Part shown: positions 25,794-33,852 of the stretch, piece by piece
How the letters are laid out: the number at the start of each line of letters is the position of its first letter
Position numbering within the stretch: the first letter of the stretch is position 1
Assembly (NCBI RefSeq): GCF_001457035.1
Contig: NZ_KQ758617.1
Location: 124,001 to 188,000 of the forward strand
Length of the DNA: 64,000 nucleotides
Source: Fictibacillus enclensis
GTDB lineage: Bacteria > Bacillota > Bacilli > Bacillales > Fictibacillaceae
Reading direction: 5' to 3'
The notes under the pieces: model-generated
The model's database searches: none
Seen by the model: the letters and a program-made list of their open reading frames with translations, nothing else
Told to the model about the DNA's origin: nothing
Program-made: the position numbers and the translations under genes

Positions 25794-25819
25794 TTACACA
25801 CCTTTACAGTTTATTTACT
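25794..25819 (+). promoter_or_regulatory. PhoP-box-like direct repeats before glpQ
   Basis: TTACA (25794), TTACA (25804) and TTACT (25815) occur at 10- and 11-base spacing on one strand, the arrangement of Bacillus PhoP boxes (TTAACA-like repeats every 11 bases). glpQ belongs to the Pho regulon in B. subtilis, so phosphate control is a reasonable inference. Confidence 0.5.
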
Positions 25820-25890
25820 TCGTCTTCAATCAGGCTTAATACTCCCTTGATACGCTTTTCTCAGTTGGAAAAGCGGAAGGGGAGAGAAAA

Positions 25891-26775
25891 TTGAATAAAA
25901 AAATGAAAACTTTGCTGGGTGCAGCTGTTCTTGGGGCAAGCTTATTTGCGGGGGCAACGACGGAGGCGGCAAAAAATCCGCATGATGATGTGCTCGATAT
26001 CGCCCACCGGGGAGCGTCAGGCTATGCGCCGGAGCATACGCTCACTTCTTATAAAATGGGTGACCGCATGCATGGAGATTACATAGAAATCGATCTTCAA
26101 ATGACAAAAGACGGCAAGCTGATTGCGATGCATGATGAGACGGTTGACCGTACGACAGATGGGACAGGAAAGGTCAAAGATTTTACGCTGGAGCAGATTA
26201 AAAAGCTGGATGCGGGCTCTTGGTTTAACGAAAAATACCCGCAATATGCCAATCCACGCTATGAAGGATTAAAGGTTCCGACGCTTGAAGAAATCTTTAA
26301 GACGTTTGGGAAAAATAAAAAATATTACATCGAAACCAAATCACCGGATGTATACCCTGGGATGGAAGAGGCTCTCCTTCGTTTAGTCAACAAGTATGAT
26401 ATCAACAAGGATACACTGCTTGTCCAATCGTTCAGCAAAGAAAGCCTGTTGAAAGTGCATGAGCTTGATCCATCAGTGAGATTGATCCAGTTGTTATCCT
26501 ACAAGAAGCATGCTGTTCTGACGGATCAGGAAGCAGCAGACATGAAGAAATATGCAGTGGGGATCGGGCCGAACTTCAATTACCTGGACCAAGCCTATGT
26601 GCAAACCGCGCGTCAAGCCCACCTGGATGTGCATCCTTATACAGTAAATGAGGCAACGGATATGCAAAGGCTGATTGATTGGGGAGTTACCGGAATGTTT
26701 ACGAACTTCCCGGATAAGCTTCACCGGCTTATAAAAGAAAACCGTGATCCTCATCATAAAGCAGAAGCTAAATAA
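25891..26775 (+). CDS. glpQ: secreted glycerophosphodiester phosphodiesterase
   Basis: Hydrolyses glycerophosphodiesters, including deacylated phospholipids and teichoic-acid-type polymers, to glycerol 3-phosphate. A signal peptide (MNKKMKTLL, hydrophobic core, cleavage near ATTEA) precedes the GDPD barrel: DIAHRGASGYAPEHT with the catalytic His, EIDLQMTKDGKL with the metal ligands, and MHDETVDRTTDG. 294 residues, as in B. subtilis GlpQ. TTG 25891 follows GGAAGGGGAGAG. The Pho-type repeats upstream suggest induction in phosphate shortage. Confidence 0.92.
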   Translation: MNKKMKTLLGAAVLGASLFAGATTEAAKNPHDDVLDIAHRGASGYAPEHTLTSYKMGDRMHGDYIEIDLQMTKDGKLIAMHDETVDRTTDGTGKVKDFTLEQIKKLDAGSWFNEKYPQYANPRYEGLKVPTLEEIFKTFGKNKKYYIETKSPDVYPGMEEALLRLVNKYDINKDTLLVQSFSKESLLKVHELDPSVRLIQLLSYKKHAVLTDQEAADMKKYAVGIGPNFNYLDQAYVQTARQAHLDVHPYTVNEATDMQRLIDWGVTGMFTNFPDKLHRLIKENRDPHHKAEAK

Positions 26776-26781
26776 AACGCG

Positions 26782-26808
26782 AAGCCGCTCAGACAATGAG
26801 CGGCTTTG
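26782..26808. terminator. terminator of glpQ (shared with the opposite strand)
   Basis: AAGCCGCTC (26782-26790) and GAGCGGCTT (26798-26806) form a strong 9-base stem with short A and T flanks; it can serve glpQ and the converging DUF421 relic. Confidence 0.75.
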
Positions 26809-27205
26809 TATTGTCCTTGGGAGCAATATACAGTGTTCCATCTTCTTGAAGCTGTGCGAGAAACACCGATTTGCTGGAGGAAATGCCGGCTTTATGAAGC
26901 TTGCTCTGTACCCATTTATCACTTAGTCCGTATTCCTTCAAATTCCCTCTCATCAGTTTCCCATCCACGAAATTCAATGCCCAGGATCAAGAGCACCCAA
27001 ATGACCACAGCAACAATTCCGTTGGAAATGGAAACATCCTTATAATGAATGATCATCTCTCCGACGATGTTTCCAAAGGCGATGCTTGTTGCGTAATTGA
27101 AGTATGTAAGTTCACCCAACTGCTTTTGCCGAGGACTTTTGTGAACAATAATAAGAAAGCCAGTCCCAATAGGGTCCTGTATGCCGTTTCTACCATTCCG
27201 TCCAT
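26789..27205 (-). pseudogene. DUF421 (YetF-like) membrane protein gene, broken
   Basis: Three reading frames in order give pieces of one YetF-type protein. ATG 27205, behind GAGGTG, reads MDGMVETAYRTLLGLAF and ends in LGK. The frame then breaks at a run of four A (27124-27127 on the + strand) where five are needed to read KQLGELTYFNYA. A second break near 26965 joins VVIWVLLILGI to NFVDGKLMRGNLKEYGL, and about 20 residues expected between these parts are missing. The C-terminal soluble piece KSVFLAQLQEDGTLYIA is normal. One frameshift plus an internal deletion make a working product unlikely. Confidence 0.75.
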
Positions 27206-27336
27206 GCGCTCACCTCTTTTTCACTAGTCTTATTTTGGCCGGAAAACAGCGATCACAAACACTGGAAAAGGATCAGTCCTGTTTTACTTCACCGCTTATT
27301 GCGAATACAATAGATGGGGAAAGGAGTGGAGAAGAG

Positions 27337-28164
27337 TTGAGAGATCTGATAGAAAATAGTGAGCTTTTAATCTTTGATCTGGACGGAACCTTATACGAGG
27401 ACACGGACCATTTTGACTATTACTGTCGTTTGCTCCAGCAACGGGCAGACCGTGGGATTCAGGAGGAATTTTACGGGGCGTACGAGAAAATGAAGAAGGG
27501 GCTTCATCCGGTGGCCGTTGGAAAAGTGTATGACCTGAAATTGGACATGGCACTTACGGTTGATCCTCTAACCCTGCAGGTAACCGCTGCTCATCACTGG
27601 GATGGCTCCCCCATGGAAGAAGAAACCTTGAAAAGGGAATATCCTGGTGAGTTACTCTATGATTTCGAACGGTTTATCGCCATTGGTGACGGATGGTGGC
27701 TGCCTTATGTCACTGCCATGCATTACGGCCTTACGCAGCAGGATACATGGGACGCCTATAACGCGACAAAACTCTATATGGTCAGTGATGAATTTTCATT
27801 ATCTAAAACACCTGGTTTAAAAGAAAGCCTGGAACGCCTGAAAAAGGACAAGTACCTTGTCTTAATGACAAACAGTGAAGAAGATGATGTGCTAAGACTT
27901 CTCAAGGAGCTGGGTCTGGACGGACTTTTCCATGTCATTTATCCATCCACCCAAAAGCCGGTCAAAACAAAAGAAGTATTGTCTGAGATCCTGGCGAAAT
28001 GGAAGATTGTTCCGGAGAAAGCGGTTTCCATCGGTGATAACTTTATCAATGAGATTGCTCCTGCCCTGCTAATGGGCTTAAACGCAGTATACATACAGCC
28101 CAACGGCTACCAATTACAGCATGATAATTTAACGGTGGTTCCCACGCTGGCGGATGCTTTTTAA
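27337..28164 (+). CDS. HAD-superfamily hydrolase
   Basis: Motif I is LLIFDLDGTLYEDT (residues about 9-22), a helical cap follows, motif II is YLVLMTNSEED, and the acidic motif IV appears as KAVSIGDNFINEIAPA. The cap is larger than in simple phosphoglycolate phosphatases. I choose TTG 27337 after AAAGGAGTGGAG, giving 275 residues; longer in-frame extensions run into the DUF421 relic promoter region and show no conserved sequence. Substrate unknown. Expressed alone. Confidence 0.78.
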   Translation: MRDLIENSELLIFDLDGTLYEDTDHFDYYCRLLQQRADRGIQEEFYGAYEKMKKGLHPVAVGKVYDLKLDMALTVDPLTLQVTAAHHWDGSPMEEETLKREYPGELLYDFERFIAIGDGWWLPYVTAMHYGLTQQDTWDAYNATKLYMVSDEFSLSKTPGLKESLERLKKDKYLVLMTNSEEDDVLRLLKELGLDGLFHVIYPSTQKPVKTKEVLSEILAKWKIVPEKAVSIGDNFINEIAPALLMGLNAVYIQPNGYQLQHDNLTVVPTLADAF

Positions 28165-28199
28165 AGAATGGACCACCTTAGCTCTTTTTTGTTCTATTT

Positions 28200-28236
28200 C
28201 GGACAAAGTTACCTAAACTAGGTAATAGGATGTCCG
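28200..28236 (+). promoter_or_regulatory. nested dyad before the M48 peptidase gene
   Basis: CGGACA (28200-28205) and TGTCCG (28231-28236) enclose TTACCTaaactAGGTAA (28209-28225). The two inverted repeats are concentric except for a 2-base offset. It ends four bases before the AAGGAGGAG ribosome site, so it may be an operator or an mRNA hairpin controlling translation. Confidence 0.45.
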
Positions 28237-28251
28237 TAAGGAGGAGAGCGT

Positions 28252-29550
28252 GTGAAAAAGGCACTTTTGTTTGCCACAGGCTTTATTTTATATGGTGTGC
28301 TGATGTGGTATTACTTGTTGCATGGAGCTCATACTGAGCTGCCGATTCAGTACCGGGGATCGGCCGCTGATCCGACCATGTTTATGAACGGCCGTCAGTT
28401 GAAACTGAGCTATGATTTCTCCCGGCTTAAAGACTGGATTTACTTCGTATCCGTTCCATTGGAATGGTTGATTTACCTGCTTGTATTGGGATTTGGCCTT
28501 TCGAAAAAGATGCGCAGCGCCGTGAAGGGCATCACCCGGTTTTCACTCGTTCATACCGGGCTTTATGTTCTATTGCTTTCTTTTGTAAGCTGGCTTTTGA
28601 CGTTCCCGCTGCGATATTACAGCTATACTGTTTCCAGGGATTATCACATTTCAGTTCAGCTGTTCAAAGGCTGGATGAAGGACAGTCTCATCGATTTTTG
28701 GGTGGGATGGTTATTTACCTTTCTCACCGTTGTTGTCATCTATTTCTTTATCAGGAAATCCAAAAAGAAATGGTGGCTGTATGCTTGGCTGATTTCCATT
28801 CCATTTACCATTTTCATGTACTTTATCCAGCCAGTTGTGATTGATCCGTTGTACAACAAATTCTATCCATTGAAGGACCAGGCGTTAAAAGAAAAGATCT
28901 TGACGCTTGCCGACCGGGCGGAGATACCCGCTTCAAATGTTTATGAAGTGAATATGTCAGAAAAGACAAACTCCCTGAACGCTTATGTGAATGGAATCGG
29001 CTCGAATTTGCGGATTGTGCTGTGGGATACCACACTTGATCGTTTGAATGATAAACAGGTTTTATTCGTCATGGCACATGAAATGGGACATTATGTGATG
29101 AACCACTTGTACCAGAATTTGATCGGAGCGATTATTCTTACGCTTTTCGGGTTATTTCTGGGAAGCAAGGTCTATACGTGGGCCCTGGCAAAATGGGGGA
29201 AACGATGGGGAATTAAAGGACCAGGGGATATTGCCGGACTCCCTGTTCTGCTTTTGATATTCAGTCTTCTCTCTTTTCTGGCCGGACCAGTGGAAAATGC
29301 CGTTTCCCGTAAAGCCGAAAAAGATGCAGACCGGTACGCCATTGAAATGACTAAAGATCCAGAAGCGGCTGTAGGAGCTTTTCAGAAGCTGACGATTTCC
29401 GGACTCAGCGAGGTGAATCCGCCAAAGCTGGTGAAATTCTTTTTATACGGGCATCCCACCATGCTCGAGAGAATCACCTTCCTTGATTCCTACAAGGACA
29501 AATATCAGCCAAAAGAACTTCAAAATGCAAAGCAGCAAAAGCAGCAGTAA
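28252..29550 (+). CDS. M48-family membrane metallopeptidase (YhfN-like)
   Basis: CAAX-protease-1/HtpX-type integral membrane zinc peptidase. Several hydrophobic helices precede the zinc motif HEMGH (276-280); the third ligand is in EKDADRYAIEM near residue 357. NLRIVLWDTTLDRL before the zinc helix is typical. 432 residues matches B. subtilis YhfN. GTG 28252 follows AAGGAGGAG. Its probable work is turnover of membrane or secreted proteins; no substrate is indicated. Confidence 0.88.
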   Translation: MKKALLFATGFILYGVLMWYYLLHGAHTELPIQYRGSAADPTMFMNGRQLKLSYDFSRLKDWIYFVSVPLEWLIYLLVLGFGLSKKMRSAVKGITRFSLVHTGLYVLLLSFVSWLLTFPLRYYSYTVSRDYHISVQLFKGWMKDSLIDFWVGWLFTFLTVVVIYFFIRKSKKKWWLYAWLISIPFTIFMYFIQPVVIDPLYNKFYPLKDQALKEKILTLADRAEIPASNVYEVNMSEKTNSLNAYVNGIGSNLRIVLWDTTLDRLNDKQVLFVMAHEMGHYVMNHLYQNLIGAIILTLFGLFLGSKVYTWALAKWGKRWGIKGPGDIAGLPVLLLIFSLLSFLAGPVENAVSRKAEKDADRYAIEMTKDPEAAVGAFQKLTISGLSEVNPPKLVKFFLYGHPTMLERITFLDSYKDKYQPKELQNAKQQKQQ

Positions 29551-29580
29551 AAAAGGCGGGGCACATTGCCCCGCCTTTCA
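29551..29580. terminator. bidirectional terminator, M48 peptidase / motB
   Basis: GGCGGGGCacattGCCCCGCC is a perfect 8-base stem with a 5-base loop, flanked by A on the left and T on the right; it serves both converging genes. Confidence 0.9.
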
Positions 29581-30357
29581 TTTGTCTTTTTCAAGGCTGT
29601 AGTTTGGAAGGACGAGAACCTCAACCCGCCGGTTTTTCGCTCTGCCTTCAGCTGTTTTGTTGCTCGCTCTCGGACGATATTCGCCATATCCGCTGGCACT
29701 GAGCGTTTTAGGGGAGAGATTGGGGTTGGTGCGCAAAATCTGCATAAAATTAATGGCACGCATCGCGCTCAGTTCCCAATTGGACGTATACTGCGCATTC
29801 TTGATTGGAACGTTATCGGTATGCCCTGCGATAATAATGTTTCGCGGCGGATTCGTCACAAGCAGTTTGGATAAATCTTTCCCAATGCCTACTGATTCCG
29901 GTTTGACTTCCGCGCTTCCCGAATCAAACAGCGCATTATCTAAAATGGTAATTAACAGCCCGTTTTCCGTCAGTTTGGTCTGCAGGCTTTTTGACAGGTC
30001 CTTGTCTTCGATAAAATTGTCAATGTGTTTTTTTACCTCTTGAAGGGATTCCAGTTCCTTCTTCGCTTTTTCCATGCGTTCTTTTTCCTGAAGGGACAGT
30101 TGAACCAGCTTCTCTTTGTCCGGCAGTGGATCTGTTTCCGGAGATGAAATGGGCGCTTGTTCCTCCATCATGCCGGTTCCTCCTGTAAATTCGTCATTGA
30201 ATGCACTTGCCATCTGCTTGAATTTGGAGGCATCGACCTCACTCATGGCGAACAGAACGATGAACAGTGCCAGAAGAAGGGTCAGCATGTCTGAATAGGG
30301 AACCAGCCAGGATTCATCCACATGATCATCGTGCTTCTTCCTCTTCCTTCTAGCCAT
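29578..30357 (-). CDS. motB: flagellar stator protein MotB
   Basis: Peptidoglycan-anchored stator subunit. After a basic N-terminus the single helix WLVPYSDMLTLLLALFIVLFA carries the ion-binding aspartate D23. The C-terminal OmpA-like domain shows AGHTDNVPIKNAQYTSNWELS and binds the wall. 259 residues. Its start overlaps the motA end by 8 bases. The Asp-Met-Leu context is of the proton-driven MotB type rather than the sodium MotS type, which is a family-based judgement. Confidence 0.93.
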   Translation of the reverse strand: MARRKRKKHDDHVDESWLVPYSDMLTLLLALFIVLFAMSEVDASKFKQMASAFNDEFTGGTGMMEEQAPISSPETDPLPDKEKLVQLSLQEKERMEKAKKELESLQEVKKHIDNFIEDKDLSKSLQTKLTENGLLITILDNALFDSGSAEVKPESVGIGKDLSKLLVTNPPRNIIIAGHTDNVPIKNAQYTSNWELSAMRAINFMQILRTNPNLSPKTLSASGYGEYRPRASNKTAEGRAKNRRVEVLVLPNYSLEKDK

Positions 30358-31135
30358 TATTTACACCTTCCTTAACCTTCTCTCGTTCACTGGATGGCAC
30401 ATACGTTAATAATTTTTCTTCCAGGATTTTTGGAGAGGTTCCATCTTGTATGGAAAGGATGCCTTCAATCATGATTTCCTTGAGGAAGATCTCGTGCTGT
30501 GATTTTCGCTTCAGTTTATTTGCAAAAGGATGCCATAAAACATATCCCGTAAAAATACCAAACAGGGTGGCAATGAACGCGGCGGATATAGCATGGCCAA
30601 GCGCTTCAATATCGTCCATGTGGCTCAGGGCGGCGACAAGACCCACCACAGCTCCCAGCACTCCCAGTGTCGGCGCGTACGTTCCTGCCTGTGTAAAAAT
30701 GGCTGCGTTGCTTAAATGCCGGTCCTCCATGGTCTCGAGATCTTTCAATAAAACATCTTTTATAAATTCAGGAGATTGTCCATCCACGATCATTTTAACT
30801 CCTTGCTTTAAGAAAGAATCATCAATTTCTTCCGACATCGGCTCTAGAGCAAGCAGACCTTCTTTTCTTGCAATCGTCGCCCACTGGATAAAGAGACGGA
30901 TCAAGTCTTCAATGGGAACGACCTTTTGGTCTGTAAACAATAGTTTAAAAAGGCCGGGAAGCTTTTTTACTTCATGTACCGGAAAGGCAATCAATATGGC
31001 TGCTGCCGTCCCTGCAAAAATAATCAGTAATGCCGCAGGATTGAACAGGGAAGAAAGTGCAACCCCTTTTAGAACCATCCCGGCTCCTATGGCAATAATG
31101 CCCGTGATGATGCCGATAACTGATGTTTTGTCCAT
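30350..31135 (-). CDS. motA: flagellar stator protein MotA
   Basis: Four-helix stator subunit that forms the ion channel with MotB. The opening SVIGIITGIIAIGAGMVLKG, the cytosolic charged loop between helices two and three, and GTYAPTLGVLGAVVGLVAAL with the conserved prolines are typical. 261 residues. First gene of motAB, transcribed from a consensus sigma-D promoter 43 bases upstream. Confidence 0.93.
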   Translation of the reverse strand: MDKTSVIGIITGIIAIGAGMVLKGVALSSLFNPAALLIIFAGTAAAILIAFPVHEVKKLPGLFKLLFTDQKVVPIEDLIRLFIQWATIARKEGLLALEPMSEEIDDSFLKQGVKMIVDGQSPEFIKDVLLKDLETMEDRHLSNAAIFTQAGTYAPTLGVLGAVVGLVAALSHMDDIEALGHAISAAFIATLFGIFTGYVLWHPFANKLKRKSQHEIFLKEIMIEGILSIQDGTSPKILEEKLLTYVPSSEREKVKEGVNNG

Positions 31136-31177
31136 TTTTGTTTCATCCTCGTTTTTTGCTATTTTCGTATATTATGT

Positions 31178-31204
31178 ATATCGGCTGATTCAAACGGATA
31201 TTTA
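31178..31204 (-). promoter_or_regulatory. sigma-D promoter of motAB
   Basis: On the minus strand TAAA (31204-31201) is followed after exactly 15 bases by GCCGATAT (31185-31178), a perfect match to the Bacillus sigma-D consensus for motility genes. Confidence 0.9.
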
Positions 31205-31300
31205 TAGGTCAATAGTGGGAGACAGGTGAAAGAATTTACGAAAAAAGTCATCCAAATGTCAATTTCGTACGTTAGCTTTATAACTACTTTCCGATGGGAT

Positions 31301-31329
31301 AAGACAAAGAGAAACTCAATCGGTATAAT
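31301..31329 (+). promoter_or_regulatory. sigma-A promoter of the ECF fragment gene
   Basis: AAGACA (31301-31306), 17 bases, then perfect TATAAT (31324-31329), about 30 bases before the ATG at 31359. Confidence 0.6.
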
Positions 31330-31358
31330 AGCAGTAAAACCAACCTAAGGAGAATAGT

Positions 31359-31562
31359 ATGTCAAAGCTTACTGATTTTGAACTTTATACCAAAGTTCAA
31401 AATGGGGATAAATCAGCCCTGGAGCAGATTTGCGATCGATATGAAAAACTGCTGTTTTCCTTTGCCTTCCGAATGACCCAGAGTAAGGATGCCGCCGAAG
31501 ATGTGGTACAGGAAGTGTTTGTTAAACTTTGGAGAAAAAAAGGGGTCTGGGCTTTTTCATGA
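31359..31562 (+). CDS. truncated ECF sigma factor, region 2 only
   Basis: The 67 residues hold a good sigma-70 region 2: ALEQICDRYEKLLFSFAFRMT and DAAEDVVQEVFVKLWRKKG, the part that binds core RNA polymerase and the -10 element. Where complete ECF factors go on to a linker and region 4, this frame ends after GVWAFS at a TGA that overlaps the next ATG (ATGA). It has a good promoter and the ribosome site AAGGAG. It may be a deletion remnant now serving as a leader for the thioredoxin-like gene, or a short region-2 protein. Confidence 0.75.
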   Translation: MSKLTDFELYTKVQNGDKSALEQICDRYEKLLFSFAFRMTQSKDAAEDVVQEVFVKLWRKKGVWAFS

Positions 31563-32134
31563 AAACAAAACCATTATTGATGATTTTAGTACTGACTGCA
31601 CTGATCGGGATTGGTGTCTGGACGTCACAGAAGGAATCCCACAGCGTCCATGAAAATCCAAAGCCGACAGAAAGCTTTCAACCGGTGAACGGAAACGGAC
31701 AGACAGGCCTGAAGCCCGGCAATACCCTTCCAGATGCTGCTTTGACTTCGTTGGAAGGGAAAACCGTTTCGTTAAAAGAGTTTCGGGGGAAAAAAGTCAT
31801 TTTGAACTTTTGGGCTACATGGTGTCCTCCTTGCCGTAAAGAAATGCCGGATATGCAGAAAATGTACAGCCGCCATAAAGATGATCAACTGGAGATTGTG
31901 GCAATCAATCTAAGGTATACGGAAAAAAGTACGGAGGCAGTCTCCGATTATGTAGAGCATCGAAAAGCCTCCTTTCCGGTTCTGCTTGATCGGGAGGGGA
32001 AAGTCAGTAAAAAATTTCAGGCTGTTTCGCTTCCTACCAGTTATTTGATTGATTCCAACGGAGTGGTCCAAAAAAAAATTATTGGCGCGTTATCACCTAG
32101 TCTTATGTCAGAGTTTATTAAACGCTCCAAATAA
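31559..32134 (+). CDS. membrane-anchored thioredoxin-like protein (TlpA/ResA family)
   Basis: Extracytoplasmic thiol-disulfide reductase. A signal anchor (residues 5-21, LLMILVLTALIGIGVW) is followed by a thioredoxin fold with the active site WATWCPPCRKEMP and the cis-proline region VSLPTSYLID. 191 residues. ATG 31559 overlaps the sigma fragment stop. Likely roles are cytochrome c maturation or spore/cell-envelope thiol reduction, as for ResA or StoA; sequence does not separate them. Confidence 0.87.
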   Translation: MKTKPLLMILVLTALIGIGVWTSQKESHSVHENPKPTESFQPVNGNGQTGLKPGNTLPDAALTSLEGKTVSLKEFRGKKVILNFWATWCPPCRKEMPDMQKMYSRHKDDQLEIVAINLRYTEKSTEAVSDYVEHRKASFPVLLDREGKVSKKFQAVSLPTSYLIDSNGVVQKKIIGALSPSLMSEFIKRSK

Positions 32135-32156
32135 CCCCCTTTTCACGGGGGTTTTA
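32133..32156 (+). terminator. terminator of the thioredoxin-like gene
   Basis: AACCCCC and GGGGGTT pair across seven bases, then TTT. The left arm begins at the stop codon. Confidence 0.8.
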
Positions 32157-32204
32157 GTCTTTTTATCCTAAAATTTTACATTGAAAAATTAGGCAATTCG
32201 AATA

Positions 32205-32233
32205 CTAGGAGTTTTTGACTTTTTAGCGAAATA
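32205..32233 (+). promoter_or_regulatory. sigma-H-like promoter before the PAS kinase
   Basis: AGGAGTT (32207-32213), 11 bases, then AGCGAAAT (32225-32232) approaches the sigma-H pattern RNAGGAWWW-N11/12-RNNGAATWW. Several positions deviate, so this is only suggestive, but early-sporulation kinases are often sigma-H dependent. Confidence 0.3.
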
Positions 32234-32289
32234 GTAAAAGGGGAATAGAGGCTATATCAATCCAACTATGGAGGAAAAGGGGTATAACC

Positions 32290-33720
32290 ATGGTTGAACG
32301 ATCATTGGTAAAAATGATGAAACTGCAGAGGACGCAAGAAAAACCTCTAAGGGAGGATATGCAGATTACTACCTTGGAAATGGATTCAGTCCACTATTTT
32401 CGACTAAAACGAACAACGGCCGGAAACTATACAATCACCTTCTCGGAAGGCGTGATAGCCGATGAATTGGGTTTTCACTTTATGGGATCGGGGGAAATGG
32501 CCACCGGTCAGCCGGCAGAACAATTGAAGCCCTATTTTGAAAAAGCATTTGGCGGGGTGCCGTGTTTTTACAGGACCGGTAATGCAAAAAGAACCCTGTA
32601 TACCTCGCTTACCCCTGTCTTTTCCAATGGGAAAGTAATCGAAGTAGCAGGTGCTACTGCAGATTATTCCGGAAACAATTATCCCGTTGCAGAGCAAAGG
32701 GAATCGTCGCAAAAATATAAAGAAATATTTAATCATAGTATCCATCCTACCCTGCTGTTGGATGATAACCGTGTCATTCTTGATGCCAATCCTGCCGCCC
32801 GCCGGCTGCTCGGAATCAGTCCTTATGATGTAGAACGGAGCAGGATAGATGCGTTTATCGTCGGGGAGCCTGGATTTGATGTAACCCTCAATTGGGATTT
32901 GTTCTTGCTTGACCCTGCGTACAGGTGGGAGTTTAACCGGGGTACTGCACATAATAAAAGGCTGATTGAGTTTACGGGAAAAAAAGATATTCTTCCCGGG
33001 ATCCATTTGGGGATTTTACAGGATGTTACGGAGCGAAGGCAAACCCAGGAACGGCTGCGCAAAGCAGAAACATTAAATGTAGTCGGGGAAATGGCTGCAG
33101 GTGTTGCCCATGAGATCCGTAATCCTTTAACAAGCCTGAAGGGTTTTGTACAGCTCATGCAAAACGAGGGACAGGCTCATGAGGTGTATTATTCCATTAT
33201 TCTGAACGAGGTGGATAGAATTGACCATATTATTAAAGAATTTCTGCTCCTCGCCAAAACGGACCGCCAGGAGGTACAGAAAATCAGCCTGGTCAATACG
33301 CTGAAGGAAACGGTCTCTCTCCTGGAAACACAGGCGATCTTAAAAAACATCACGCTCGATCTTGTGTGCGAAGAAGATCTTCCGGATAGTCATTGTGATC
33401 CGTTTCAGATGAAACAAGTATTTATCAACCTGATTAAAAATGCGATTGAAGCAAGTAATGCTGGCGGAAAGATTTCAATTACAGCCAAACGCAAAGATAG
33501 CAAGTACATTCACTTCACATTCACCGATAACGGAACAGGTATGCCCAACAAAGTGTTAAACCGAATTGGAAAACCTTTTTATACGACGAAAGAAGATGGG
33601 ACCGGCCTCGGACTGATGGTCAGTTATAAAATTATTGAAAACCATAAAGGTACCGTGAATGTATCAAGTGAAGTGGGAAAAGGGACGACCTTTGAAATAT
33701 CCTTACCTTTATCCCCCTAA
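32290..33720 (+). CDS. PAS-domain sensor histidine kinase (sporulation-kinase type)
   Basis: Soluble sensor kinase with two sensing regions: residues about 25-128 are a PAS-like fold, and 143-250 are a clear PAS domain (IFNHSIHPTLLLDDNRVILDAN, ending in GILQDVTERR). The phosphoacceptor H274 lies in GVAHEIRNPLTSLKGFVQLM, the signature of KinA/KinC/KinE-type kinases feeding the Spo0F phosphorelay. N (VFINLIKNAIEAS), G1 (FTDNGTGM) and G2 (GTGLGL) boxes are intact. 476 residues, no membrane helix. No response regulator is adjacent, as usual for orphan sporulation kinases. Confidence 0.88.
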   Translation: MVERSLVKMMKLQRTQEKPLREDMQITTLEMDSVHYFRLKRTTAGNYTITFSEGVIADELGFHFMGSGEMATGQPAEQLKPYFEKAFGGVPCFYRTGNAKRTLYTSLTPVFSNGKVIEVAGATADYSGNNYPVAEQRESSQKYKEIFNHSIHPTLLLDDNRVILDANPAARRLLGISPYDVERSRIDAFIVGEPGFDVTLNWDLFLLDPAYRWEFNRGTAHNKRLIEFTGKKDILPGIHLGILQDVTERRQTQERLRKAETLNVVGEMAAGVAHEIRNPLTSLKGFVQLMQNEGQAHEVYYSIILNEVDRIDHIIKEFLLLAKTDRQEVQKISLVNTLKETVSLLETQAILKNITLDLVCEEDLPDSHCDPFQMKQVFINLIKNAIEASNAGGKISITAKRKDSKYIHFTFTDNGTGMPNKVLNRIGKPFYTTKEDGTGLGLMVSYKIIENHKGTVNVSSEVGKGTTFEISLPLSP

Positions 33721-33807
33721 ATGAGCCACATTGAAAGTTGACTTTAACCATACTGCTTTAGCAGGTGTTTCGTTGGCTTTTTTGTTCTGATTGTTCTATC
33801 TGTAAGC

Positions 33808-33842
33808 AAAAAAAGAGGCAGCCCTTAAGGCCTGCCCCTTTC
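33808..33842 (-). terminator. terminator of the CAP-domain gene
   Basis: On the minus strand AAGGGGCAGGCCTT pairs with AAGGGCTGCCTCTT with two mismatches and is followed by seven T. It lies just after the stop at 33853. Confidence 0.75.
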
Positions 33843-33852
33843 AAAATCATTA

